Assembly: GCA_964347945.1 (NCBI GenBank) | Contig: CAYGAW010000109.1 | Location: forward strand, 1-64,000 | DNA from: CAYGAW01 sp964347945 | GTDB taxonomy: Bacteria > Chloroflexota > Anaerolineae > UBA7937 > B3-Chlor | Length of the DNA: 64,000 bases | Direction of reading: 5' to 3' | Part shown: positions 24,904-33,223 of the stretch, one piece after another | Layout: every line of letters begins with the position of its first letter | How positions within the stretch are numbered: position 1 is the first letter of the stretch | Notes under the pieces: model-generated | Database searches by the model: none | What the model was told of the DNA's origin: nothing | Seen by the model: the letters and a program-made list of their open reading frames with translations, nothing else | Translations under genes and position numbers: made by a program

Positions 24904-27900
24904 TTATGGCCTGAGGATTTCGTCGATCGCGCTTGCCAAATCCTCAATTCTGAATGGTTTGGACACGCACGGTGTCTGTACGCTCTGCAAGAAAGCCCTC
25001 GTGGGATTGCTGACGGTGTCTCCGGTCGTGAAGATGAGGCGGTTCAATAGGCCCGGATGTTCTGTCCGCAGATGCCGGTACAGCTCCTGGCCTCCCGTCC
25101 CCGGCATCCTTACATCGCAGATAATCACGTCGTATTCTTGAGTGGCTAGGGCTTCAAGGGCTGCTTCGGCCGTGGGGACGGCGGCCGCTTCATGGCCCAG
25201 CTGTTGTAGGACACGGCCGACAAGCTCAAGGATCTCGTCTTCGTCGTCGACGACAAGTATCCTGTTGCCAGCTTGGTGCCCCGTGCTTCCGGTCCGCTCC
25301 GGCTGGCTGAGTGATTCCTCGGGAGGCTCAAGGATGGGTAGCTCAACGATGAAGGTGCTACCGCTTCCCACGTCGCTCTCCGCCCAGATGCGTCCCCCAT
25401 GGTCTCGCACTATCCCAAAGGCAATGGACAATCCCAGACCTGTGCCCTGGCCGACCTCCTTGGTTGTGAAGAAGGGATCGAAGATCTTGCTCAAGTTGTC
25501 CTCTGGGATGCCAGGTCCGTTGTCGATGATCTTGACCCTGATGACTCGGCCATCTGTCTCTGATCTTACCACTAGGCGTCCTCCGCCCCGGTAGTCCAGC
25601 ATGGCCTGATGCGCGTTGTTTATCAGGTTCAGAAGCACCTGTTGCAGCTGGTGAGGCGCGGTCATGGTCCAGGGCAAGTGCTCGTCCAGTTCCCTCACCA
25701 GTTCGATGTTGTCCACCCTGAGTTGGTACGCCCTCAGGTTCATGGTGTCGATGAGGACTTGGTTGATGTCTGTGTAAAGTTTCTCGGCTGTCTCCTTGCG
25801 GGCAAAGGTCAGGAGGCTCTGGATGATCCTTGCACTTCGCTGAGCCTCCTGGTAGATTCTCCGCAGATCGTCTCTCACGTCCTCGCTGACGTCCGCGGCC
25901 TGCAAGAGTTGCGCGTATCCCATGACAGATGTAAGGGGGTTGTTGAGCTCGTGAGCGACACCTGAAACGAGTTGTCCTATCGCCGCTAGCTTCTCCGTCT
26001 GTAACAGCTGTGCCCGCAGGGCTTTCTCGCCAGTGATATCTCGGACGGCGTGTACGGCACCCTTGCACCTCCCGTCTTCATCATAGATGGGGAAGCTGGT
26101 AATGACAAGGGTCTTGCCAAGGTCCGGCACGTCTACCTCGACGGATGTTGATGCCCTGGCCTCCATAGCCCGCCGGTGGGGGCAGGAGTCGTTCGTCGGA
26201 CCCTGGCAGTGAGGGAATATCTCGAAACAGTGCTTGCCTTTGAAGGCTTCAGGAGTACTTTCCAGGATGTGGGCCAGAGCTGGATTGGCCTTGAGTATCC
26301 TGAATTCAGTATCATAGATCGCTATACCGTCGGTAATAGCCTGGAAGGTATTCTCCCAGTCTTTCTCGCCTTGAGCTACCTGTTGGAAGAGTCGAGCGTT
26401 CTCGACCAGAACCGCCAGCTGACCGGCCAATGTCGAAAGAAAATGCACATCATCATCGGTGAATGCGGCTGGCTCGACGCTCTCGACGTTGAGGACGCCG
26501 ATGATCCTCTCGCCCGTCTTCAGAGGAATGCACAGCTCGGAGCGTACCTTCTCGTCGCCCGCGAGGTAGCGGGAATCGGCCGTCACATCGGGCACATTCA
26601 GGGGCTCGCCCGTCTGCGCTACCCACCCCGTGATGCCCTCTCCGAGCCGGGGCTGTATTCTCTCGGCGACTTCAGGATGATAGCCCGTGCCCGCTTTGAT
26701 CTTCAACCTTTCTTCCTTGTCGTCAATCAGCATCAGACTGAGATTGGCGAAGCCTAGAGTGCGTCTCAGAGCCCCGACTATGCGATCCAAAATCTCTGAG
26801 AACTCAAGGCTTGAGGTCCCGGCGAGGGCCATCTCGTGGAGTGTTGAAAGTTCGTTCAGTGTTCTCTTGGTTTCCTCAAAGAGCCGAGCGTTCCGCATTG
26901 CCACACTCAACTGATCTGCTATGGCCTGCATGGACAGGAGGTCGGCGGAGTCGAAGGCGTTGACGTCAGCTGATTGGATATCCAGCACGGCGCCAACTGT
27001 GGCGTCCAGTCTAATGGGGACAACGAGTTCCGATTTCGTGAAAGGTCTTGCCGGGAAGCCCTCCAAGTAGCGCGTGTCCAGTGCTACGTCGTTCACCAAG
27101 AGAGGTTCGCCTTTCCTCGCCACCCAGCCTATAAGCCCTTCATCCAGGCTCTGACGATAACCAAGTGCCTGCATGTAGCCATAGCGGGCTGCTTCCGCTC
27201 TCTGTTCAAGCTCTCTAGCTTCCTGACTCACCATCAGGATGGAGACAAAGTGGTAGTTGAACCCTTCTCGGATGGCGACCGCTGTCTCCTGCAGCAGCTC
27301 ATCAAGATCGAGACTTGACGTGGCGCGCCGCCCCACACTGTTGATGACGGTCAACTGGGTCGCTCGCTTTCTCTCCTGTTCGTACAAGCGTGCGTTCTCG
27401 ATGGTGATCGCCACCTGACTCCCTATGGTCGTGGCCAGATCGACCTGCGGGGCAGTGAACTGCTGGCCTTTGGTTGTGTAGTCGAGGGCGAGAAGGCCGA
27501 TGGTTTGGTCCCTGCTTACCAGGGGGACCAGAAGAAGACTCTTGATGCCAAAGGGCTCGGTCCATCTTTCGGGCAGGCGAGACCTGGAGTCTTCGTCGAG
27601 AACTACCGTCTTGCCGTCCCTGATCACTTCCCTCATGACAGCAACATCTTCCACCCTCTCAGACAACGTCTCGTTCTTGAAGAGTCTCCACAGCTGAGGG
27701 TCTGCAGCACCAGAGGCGAATTGGGACATCATTGGCACCAGTTCCTTCTTCTGGTTGTCAAGAAGGAGGATACTGCACCGCTCCGCGTTGCATATCTCAG
27801 CCGTCTTCTGGGCCACGACCTTCAATACCTGGGTCAGGTCCAGAGTGGAACTGATGGCTTGGCCAATCTCGTTCAGGGCGGCCAACTCGCTCACGCGCCG

Positions 27901-28434
27901 CTCTTTCTCTTCAAACAGGCGAGCATTCTCGACGGCGGTAGCCACCTGGTCGGCAACGGCGCTCATCATCTGCACATCGACTGACGTGAAGTGCCGTGGC
28001 TTCGAACTCAGCACCGCGATGGTGCCTAGTGTCCGCCCCCTGGCTCGCAGTGGCAGGCAGACCAACGAGCGGTATTCTTCCGTCTCAACCACATCGGGCG
28101 TAGCCCGGCCATCAGTTGTGGACTCCTCTATGACGGTCGGTCGACCGGTCTCCGCTGTCTTGCCCACGACGTACTCACCCAGTTTTAGCCGGCGATGCGC
28201 GCGCAGATAACCCGGTGACAGTCCACGCTGGGTGCGAAGTACCAACTCCTGATTGTCAGTGTCAAGAAGGTGTATTAATCCCTTGTCGGCTTCTGACACT
28301 TCCATCACCGCGTCAAGCGCCCTGCTCAGCACTTGATCCAGTTCAATGACACCGCTCACGGCTGAGGCCACCGCACTGAGCGTCTCAAGATTCTTCAGCC
28401 TCAGCTCAACTGCTTCTGGCGATCCGTCTTTCAC
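24904..28434 (-). CDS. Hybrid sensor histidine kinase with four GAF domains, PAS and receiver
   Basis: A soluble 1176-residue signalling protein without membrane helices. Four GAF domains follow each other at about 18-175, 195-370, 372-540 and 545-710. A PAS domain (about 720-830) contains HCQGPTNDSCPHR, a possible metal or redox site. The HisKA domain has the phospho-His in GVAHELNNPLTS, and the ATPase domain shows NLINNAHQAM, DNGPGIP and GTGLGLSI. The C-terminal receiver has DDE, CDVRMP (phospho-Asp) and a late Lys in SKPF. The GTG at 28434 follows AGGAG by four bases. It lies 32 bases after the DUF1992 gene and is probably co-transcribed with it. Confidence 0.9.
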   Translation of the reverse strand: MKDGSPEAVELRLKNLETLSAVASAVSGVIELDQVLSRALDAVMEVSEADKGLIHLLDTDNQELVLRTQRGLSPGYLRAHRRLKLGEYVVGKTAETGRPTVIEESTTDGRATPDVVETEEYRSLVCLPLRARGRTLGTIAVLSSKPRHFTSVDVQMMSAVADQVATAVENARLFEEKERRVSELAALNEIGQAISSTLDLTQVLKVVAQKTAEICNAERCSILLLDNQKKELVPMMSQFASGAADPQLWRLFKNETLSERVEDVAVMREVIRDGKTVVLDEDSRSRLPERWTEPFGIKSLLLVPLVSRDQTIGLLALDYTTKGQQFTAPQVDLATTIGSQVAITIENARLYEQERKRATQLTVINSVGRRATSSLDLDELLQETAVAIREGFNYHFVSILMVSQEARELEQRAEAARYGYMQALGYRQSLDEGLIGWVARKGEPLLVNDVALDTRYLEGFPARPFTKSELVVPIRLDATVGAVLDIQSADVNAFDSADLLSMQAIADQLSVAMRNARLFEETKRTLNELSTLHEMALAGTSSLEFSEILDRIVGALRRTLGFANLSLMLIDDKEERLKIKAGTGYHPEVAERIQPRLGEGITGWVAQTGEPLNVPDVTADSRYLAGDEKVRSELCIPLKTGERIIGVLNVESVEPAAFTDDDVHFLSTLAGQLAVLVENARLFQQVAQGEKDWENTFQAITDGIAIYDTEFRILKANPALAHILESTPEAFKGKHCFEIFPHCQGPTNDSCPHRRAMEARASTSVEVDVPDLGKTLVITSFPIYDEDGRCKGAVHAVRDITGEKALRAQLLQTEKLAAIGQLVSGVAHELNNPLTSVMGYAQLLQAADVSEDVRDDLRRIYQEAQRSARIIQSLLTFARKETAEKLYTDINQVLIDTMNLRAYQLRVDNIELVRELDEHLPWTMTAPHQLQQVLLNLINNAHQAMLDYRGGGRLVVRSETDGRVIRVKIIDNGPGIPEDNLSKIFDPFFTTKEVGQGTGLGLSIAFGIVRDHGGRIWAESDVGSGSTFIVELPILEPPEESLSQPERTGSTGHQAGNRILVVDDEDEILELVGRVLQQLGHEAAAVPTAEAALEALATQEYDVIICDVRMPGTGGQELYRHLRTEHPGLLNRLIFTTGDTVSNPTRAFLQSVQTPCVSKPFRIEDLASAIDEILRP

Positions 28435-28466
28435 TTTGCTCCTGCCGTGTGGAGGGCGGATAACGA

Positions 28467-28964
28467 TCAGGATGCGGAGCCGGGGGTATCGAGTTCTGTC
28501 ATCTTGCGCCAGGACGCTCGAAATCTGTTGATCTCGTCCGTGACCTGGATCTTCTGCTTCTGCAACGTGGTCAAGGGCACCTTCAGATTGAACAGTTCTA
28601 TTCTCTCGTTCAGTTGCTCCGCCCGCTCCGTGAAGGTCGCGATGGTCCACTGATGCCTGTGGTTGAGTTGGGCCTCGACTTGCAGCTTACTGTCGCTCGA
28701 GATCAACGCTTCACCCGCCGAGGTCAGTTGATCATCGAGCAACTCCCGGCATCGCAGTAGTTCTGCGCGTATCGACCTGTCCAACTCGATCCAGTCCAAG
28801 GTGAAGCCTGCGTTCTTCAGCACCCTGTGTGCCAGCTGCCACCCAGGTTTGACGAAAGGGTGTTCGTCGACGGGCAAGGGCCTTCCCCTCCCAGGTAGAT
28901 CATCGAATAGGCCCTCTTCCTGGGCTTTGCGGATCCTACGTTCTACAAGATCTCCCCAGCTGAT
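28467..28964 (-). CDS. DUF1992 (DnaJC28-like) protein with no standard start codon
   Basis: About 165 residues. The frame encodes the full conserved DUF1992 region: DLVERRIRKAQEEG, FDDLPGRGRPL, HPFVKPGW and LAHRVLKNAGF, followed by a charged coiled-coil-like C-terminus (about 80-150). The first ATG/GTG/TTG in frame is a TTG at 28877, inside the conserved domain. Back to the stop near 29024 there is none. The ATC at 28962-28964 aligns with the usual Met of family members and has AAGG eight bases upstream, so I set the start there as a possible AUC start. A pseudogene or a sequencing error is the alternative. Function of the family is unknown. Confidence 0.6.
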   Translation of the reverse strand: MSWGDLVERRIRKAQEEGLFDDLPGRGRPLPVDEHPFVKPGWQLAHRVLKNAGFTLDWIELDRSIRAELLRCRELLDDQLTSAGEALISSDSKLQVEAQLNHRHQWTIATFTERAEQLNERIELFNLKVPLTTLQKQKIQVTDEINRFRASWRKMTELDTPGSAS

Positions 28965-29218
28965 TGGACTTGCCTTAAATCCTCGGGGAAGCCGTGCTTC
29001 AGCTCCCCTCAGGTTCGTGAATCAGTCTGTATAGCGGCAACGGTTGACCTAGGCTCGTGGTGCTCCCGTTCGCAGTTATTCTGACAACTCTTTGCCGCGC
29101 ACTGCTCTCGGCATCTCTGCGCATGATCCTCTGTGCCGCCCATCTCGATCGCCCAGGCGTTGGAGCGCACCTCGCGCCCGCGGTCGCGGGTCCGAAGGGG
29201 CGTGGCTCGCACGTGACG

Positions 29219-29818
29219 TCAGGATCCAGTGAAGAGCAACTCGCGGACCTTCCTCTTCAGATCTTCGATCTTCAAGGGCTTTGCCAGGTAGTCATCAGCG
29301 CCATAGTCCAGGATCCGCTGGATATTCTCCTCAGTGGCGAAGCCCGTTACCGCGAGGACCTTCACGTGAGAGGTCTTGGGATCCTCTTTCACCCTCCGAC
29401 AGATCTCGAAACCGTCCATGCCGGGTAGCATGATATCCAGGACTATCAGGTCTGGCTCGAAGATCGCGAGTTGATGTCCGGCCTCGAAACCGTCATAAGC
29501 TGTGGAAAGCTCATACTCGCCCTCAAGGCTCAACGCACCTTCGATGAATGAAACCACCGCTGGCTCATCATCAACGATCAGGATGCGCTTTCTGTTCTGG
29601 CCTTTTCCAAAGAAACCTTCATCTACGAACATGCCGTGCCTCACTAGAAAGTCCCTGAAGTCGGTCCGCAGCACGCGATAGTGTCCGCCAGGCGTGGTGA
29701 AGGAAGGCAGCTTGCCGGAGTCGACCCGCTTGAGCACAGCCGCGGTGGTGACCTCGCAGTAGTCCGCTATGTCGCCGGTAGTAAGGAACCTATCTTTTCT
29801 CAATGCTCTGTGCTCCAT
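29219..29818 (-). CDS. Response regulator: excisionase-type HTH fused to a receiver domain
   Basis: A 199-residue protein. Residues about 10-65 form a MerR/excisionase-like DNA-binding unit (TTGDIADYCEVTTAAVLKRV then PGGHYRVLRTDF). Residues about 78-195 form a receiver with ILIVDDE, the phospho-Asp in VLDIMLPG, a Thr in AVTGFA and the Lys in AKPL. The order is reversed compared with common response regulators, where the receiver is first. It lies upstream of the DUF1992/kinase pair on the same strand, about 250 bases away, and is a natural partner for the hybrid kinase, though this is inferred. Confidence 0.87.
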   Translation of the reverse strand: MEHRALRKDRFLTTGDIADYCEVTTAAVLKRVDSGKLPSFTTPGGHYRVLRTDFRDFLVRHGMFVDEGFFGKGQNRKRILIVDDEPAVVSFIEGALSLEGEYELSTAYDGFEAGHQLAIFEPDLIVLDIMLPGMDGFEICRRVKEDPKTSHVKVLAVTGFATEENIQRILDYGADDYLAKPLKIEDLKRKVRELLFTGS

Positions 29819-29944
29819 GCCTGAGTTGTCATCGTTGTAGTTGTTAGAATCATGGTCATAATTGGCGATGTTTCTATTAGTCTATCATGCTTTCAAGTGC
29901 GCGGCAATAGGAAGATGGTACTTTTTCTCTTTCGATCCGACTTG

Positions 29945-29953
29945 TGGTAGAAT
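29945..29953 (+). promoter_or_regulatory. Extended -10 promoter of the Amt-like gene
   Basis: TGTGG precedes TAGAAT at 29948-29953; the -35 region (TTTCTC near 29924) is poor. The transcription start near 29960 would leave a leader of about 23 bases with GGAG before the ATG at 29983. Confidence 0.55.
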
Positions 29954-29982
29954 CGCCTGAAGCACGGGGATGGAGAAAGCGT

Positions 29983-31437
29983 ATGTTCAACAGAGCACTC
30001 TACGGAATCTGCCTACCGCTGGTCGCGGCCTTGACGCTGTTTGGCCGTGCAGGGGCGTCAGGGCTGGTCGGGTCCGCAGACGCGGCGAGGAGTAGCCTAG
30101 ATTTCTCCGTTTTGGCGACCTCTCTGGTCTTGCTGATCCCGGCGGGCCTGACCGTGATGGCGGTGGCGGCTTCTGATGAGAAACAGGCTGCGAGTGTTGC
30201 GGCCGTGGGCATGGTGGGTATCGCGCTGGGCGTTGTCATCTGTGGGTTGATAGGGTTCGGGTTGCAGTTCGGTGGTCTAGGCCTCATCTCCGACCTTCGA
30301 GGCTTGGTGCCACTGGTCTCAGAGTGGTCGCCGGTGGACAGGATCTGGGGGCCCGGGTGGGGAACAATAGGTTTGGACGGGTTCCTTCTCTTTGCAGAGA
30401 CCCTGGACGAGGACCTACTCAGCGTGTTTCTCTATTACGGGGTCTTGGCTGGTACAGCAGTCTGCATCCCTTTGCTGGCTTTGACCAGACGTTTGACTTT
30501 CTTGGCTCTGTTGGGCTTCGGCCTGATGTTCGCTATCTTCGTCTACCCGGTGTATGGCAACTGGGCGTGGGGAGGCGGCTGGCTATCCCAGCTGGGCTCG
30601 ACCGTGGGACTAGGCCACGGGTTCATCGATTTCGCGGGTTCTGGAACAATCCATGCACTGGGCGGGTTCTTTGCACTGGCGGGCATCTTGGTCTTCGGTG
30701 TGAGGCCACAAGAGGTGAACGAGGAGGCGAAACCGCCTCCTATTCACTTTCCGCTTCTGGGTGTGCTCGGCGCCCTTCTTCTGTTGATCGGATGGTTCGG
30801 CCTACTTACCGGCAAGCCGTTGCTGATGGGCAGTCTACCCCACGCGCAGCTAGCGGTCAATGTGCTTCTGGCCGCATGTGCAGGGATCTTGATGGGCACA
30901 TTGTACACCTGGTTTGTCACGGGCTACCCGGATTTGCTCATGACAGGGCGGAGCACGCTGGCGGCTCTGGTAGCGATCAGCGCTTCTTGCCCCTTTGTTC
31001 CTGCATGGGCGGCACTGGTTATCGGTGGTCTGGCCGGACTGCTCGCTCCTCTGACCATCTACTTGTTGCGGGTGAAGTTCCGACTTGAGGATTCGACGAG
31101 CGCGGTCGCCGTACACGGCTGCGCCGGCCTGTGGGGACTGCTTGCTGTGGGCATATTCGCAGACGGAGCCAGCGGCCAAGGGTGGAATGGAGTGGGAGTT
31201 GGCGCATATCTGGATGTGGCCGGGCAAGGAGTATCCGGTCTCTTGGTGAGTTCTGGCTTCCAGCCGGATTGGCCGCAGCAGCTCTATGCCCAAGTGCTGG
31301 GCATAGTGGCCCTACTCCTTCTTGGTCTTGCGCTGCCGTGGCTGGCTCTTCGCGGCTTGAAGAGCCTTGCCCTCCGATTTGCTGCCCTGCGATCACAGAT
31401 GGCGGCAATGAAGGATTGCACTCCTGCCGAGGAGTAG
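29983..31437 (+). CDS. Divergent ammonium transporter-family (Amt) membrane protein
   Basis: A 484-residue polytopic membrane protein with about eleven hydrophobic helices and an N-terminal signal-like helix. The two pore histidines of Amt proteins appear to be kept: one in DFAGSGTIHALGG and one in AVAVHGCAGLWG; YGNWAWGGGWL matches the Amt NWxWGGGWL region. Other parts differ from typical Amt, with an unusual loop GPGWGTIGLDGF. No glnK/PII gene is adjacent. The role is probably ammonium uptake or sensing. The ATG at 29983 fits the promoter just upstream. Confidence 0.8.
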   Translation: MFNRALYGICLPLVAALTLFGRAGASGLVGSADAARSSLDFSVLATSLVLLIPAGLTVMAVAASDEKQAASVAAVGMVGIALGVVICGLIGFGLQFGGLGLISDLRGLVPLVSEWSPVDRIWGPGWGTIGLDGFLLFAETLDEDLLSVFLYYGVLAGTAVCIPLLALTRRLTFLALLGFGLMFAIFVYPVYGNWAWGGGWLSQLGSTVGLGHGFIDFAGSGTIHALGGFFALAGILVFGVRPQEVNEEAKPPPIHFPLLGVLGALLLLIGWFGLLTGKPLLMGSLPHAQLAVNVLLAACAGILMGTLYTWFVTGYPDLLMTGRSTLAALVAISASCPFVPAWAALVIGGLAGLLAPLTIYLLRVKFRLEDSTSAVAVHGCAGLWGLLAVGIFADGASGQGWNGVGVGAYLDVAGQGVSGLLVSSGFQPDWPQQLYAQVLGIVALLLLGLALPWLALRGLKSLALRFAALRSQMAAMKDCTPAEE

Positions 31438-31455
31438 ACTTGGGAGGGGTTGGGC

Positions 31456-32103
31456 CTACTCAGGTTGCTGTTGATCGCTCTGGAGTAGGGTCTTCACTTC
31501 CTCGTCAGAGGTCTGGTCAAAGACGTTGTAGAAGGCTCCTACGGCCCAGAAGATCTCCGGTGCGTGGAGACAATACAGTTCGTCAACTTCCCTCTTCAGT
31601 CTTTCTATGGTGTCCCGTGGTCCCACGGGCACAGCAAGCACCAGCTTGGCTGGATCTTGAGCGCGAATGGCCTTGATGGTGGCCAACGTAGTGGCCCCCG
31701 TGGCAACACCATCGTCCGCCAGGATGACTACTTTGCCTTTCAGTTCGAGGTCTGGCCGTTCGCCTCTGTATTCGGACGTGCGCCTCTTGATCTCCTGCGT
31801 TTGGCGCTCCGATTCCCTGTCGATGTAGTCTTGCGGCACGCCGAGTCGGTTTGCCAGTTCGTGATCCAAGATCAGTGTTCCGTCGCTGGCTACTGCGCCG
31901 ATAGCTAACTCGGGGTTGCGTGGTGCCCCTATCTTCCGCGTGATGTAGACGTCGAGAGGCAAGTCCAAGGCCTCGGCGACCTCGTGACCGACCACTACCC
32001 CGCCTCGCGGGATGCCCAGGACTATCACATCGTCCTGTCCTTTGAACGGGGCTAGCTCTTGTGCCAGTGCCTTTCCTGCTTCGCGGCGATCCTTGAACAG
32101 CAT
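31456..32103 (-). CDS. Phosphoribosyltransferase-family protein
   Basis: A 215-residue type I phosphoribosyltransferase fold. The PRPP loop is VILADDGVATGATT at about residues 120-133, and the N-terminal hood contains VLGIPRGGVVVG and the ITRKIGAP region. This subgroup is usually annotated only as a predicted phosphoribosyltransferase; the base acceptor is unknown. It lies 13 bases after the LOG-like gene and ends 18 bases from the convergent Amt gene. Confidence 0.85.
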   Translation of the reverse strand: MLFKDRREAGKALAQELAPFKGQDDVIVLGIPRGGVVVGHEVAEALDLPLDVYITRKIGAPRNPELAIGAVASDGTLILDHELANRLGVPQDYIDRESERQTQEIKRRTSEYRGERPDLELKGKVVILADDGVATGATTLATIKAIRAQDPAKLVLAVPVGPRDTIERLKREVDELYCLHAPEIFWAVGAFYNVFDQTSDEEVKTLLQSDQQQPE

Positions 32104-32116
32104 GTCGGCCTCTCTC

Positions 32117-32587
32117 TCATCCCTGGGCCAACGCCAGCGCTTTCCGAACCGCGTCGGCCGGGTCGGTGGCGGCAGTGATGCCACGTTCCTTATCCGAGCC
32201 TTCTTTGCTGAGCCGCCATGAGCCCAGCCCTACAACGGGAATGCCCAGCTTCAAGGCATGCGCTATCTCGGACAAGGTGCCATATCCTCCACTGACGGCG
32301 ATGACCGATTGGGCTGAACTCACCACCACAACATTGCGCGCTTCTCCCATGCCCGTAACGATTGGAATGTCAACATAGGGATTGGCATCGTGCCAACTGC
32401 GACCAGGGAGGATACCGATGGTCAGTCCTCCAGCGGCCTTCGCCCCCCGGCAAGCGGCCTCCATGACCCCCCCCAATCCTCCGCATATGACGACGGCTCC
32501 TTTCTCAGCCAAGTGTTGGCCCACTTCCTCTGCCAGCCTGGCAGTCTCAGCCGAGCAGAGCCCATCACCAATGACCGCCACGAACAT
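32117..32587 (-). CDS. TIGR00725/LOG-like nucleotide-binding (SLOG fold) protein
   Basis: A 156-residue Rossmann-like protein with CGGLGGVMEAACRGA and SGGYGTLSE, the signature pair of the SLOG/LOG superfamily. Some relatives are cytokinin-riboside 5'-monophosphate phosphoribohydrolases, which release a base from a nucleotide. The phosphoribosyltransferase gene next to it suggests a shared base or nucleotide salvage theme, but this is inference. It starts two bases after the 2'-5' RNA ligase stop. Confidence 0.85.
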   Translation of the reverse strand: MFVAVIGDGLCSAETARLAEEVGQHLAEKGAVVICGGLGGVMEAACRGAKAAGGLTIGILPGRSWHDANPYVDIPIVTGMGEARNVVVVSSAQSVIAVSGGYGTLSEIAHALKLGIPVVGLGSWRLSKEGSDKERGITAATDPADAVRKALALAQG

Positions 32588-32589
32588 GT

Positions 32590-33174
32590 CTATCGCTCCA
32601 GATCGATGGCGGCCAAGCGACTATACTTTGCACCTGCCGGGGAGAGTTCGCTCTTCATCAGACTGACCTCGAGAACTGTCATTTCGCCAAGAAGATCGAT
32701 ACTTTGCTTCTCGATCAATCTGCCCAATTGACGGCGTTCCCCAGTCTCGACGTGCCTGGCCACTCTCCCCAAGGTCAAGTGAGGGGTGTACTTTCGCTTC
32801 TCGGGGGGATGCCCCAAGGTCGACAGGCGATTCTCGATGCCACCCTGCAAACGAGTAAGCGTCTCGGTGTCTCCATCCACACCTATCCAGATCACATTCG
32901 GCCTACTGGGACTGGGAAAGCAGCCAAGGCGTCCAAAACTCAACGCAAACGGCCGAATACCCCGGCTCCCTTGATTGATGGCGACAATTATCTCGTTGAT
33001 CCTATCGGCGGGCACGTTGCCGAGGAACTTGAGGGTCAGATGTATGCCCCCAGGCTTCACCCAGCGCACCAAATCGGCGATGCCTCTGCCTTTGAGCAGG
33101 TCCTGGGCCTCCGTTAGGCGTTTCTTGAGACCATCGTCCAGCTCTATGGCGACAAAAGTACGGATCTGTTCCAT
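32590..33174 (-). CDS. thpR: RNA 2',3'-cyclic phosphodiesterase / 2'-5' RNA ligase (ThpR)
   Basis: A 194-residue 2H phosphoesterase. Both catalytic tetrapeptides are present: HLTLKF at about residue 50 and HLTLGR at about 130. The enzyme opens 2',3'-cyclic phosphates on RNA or can join halves in a 2'-5' linkage in vitro. I start it at the ATG at 33174 because the promoter -10 lies at 33190-33195; the longer frame would start upstream of the transcript. This leaves a leader of only about nine bases. The genome thus carries two RNA-end enzymes in this window, ThpR and RtcB. Confidence 0.88.
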   Translation of the reverse strand: MEQIRTFVAIELDDGLKKRLTEAQDLLKGRGIADLVRWVKPGGIHLTLKFLGNVPADRINEIIVAINQGSRGIRPFALSFGRLGCFPSPSRPNVIWIGVDGDTETLTRLQGGIENRLSTLGHPPEKRKYTPHLTLGRVARHVETGERRQLGRLIEKQSIDLLGEMTVLEVSLMKSELSPAGAKYSRLAAIDLER

Positions 33175-33189
33175 GACTTGCCGAGACCG

Positions 33190-33219
33190 ATTATACCACA
33201 CCTTTATCGCTTGCTTCAA
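33190..33219 (-). promoter_or_regulatory. Promoter of the thpR operon
   Basis: On the minus strand TTGAAG (33214-33219), 18-base spacer ending TGTGG, perfect TATAAT (33190-33195). It abuts the stop of the upstream PIG-L gene. The resulting message would be almost leaderless at the ATG at 33174. Confidence 0.75.
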
Positions 33220-33223
33220 CCGA

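Noticed and set aside
29009..29212. 67-codon minus-strand frame between the DUF1992 gene and the response regulator
   Set aside because: Short, Arg/Glu-rich, no start signal; the region looks non-coding.
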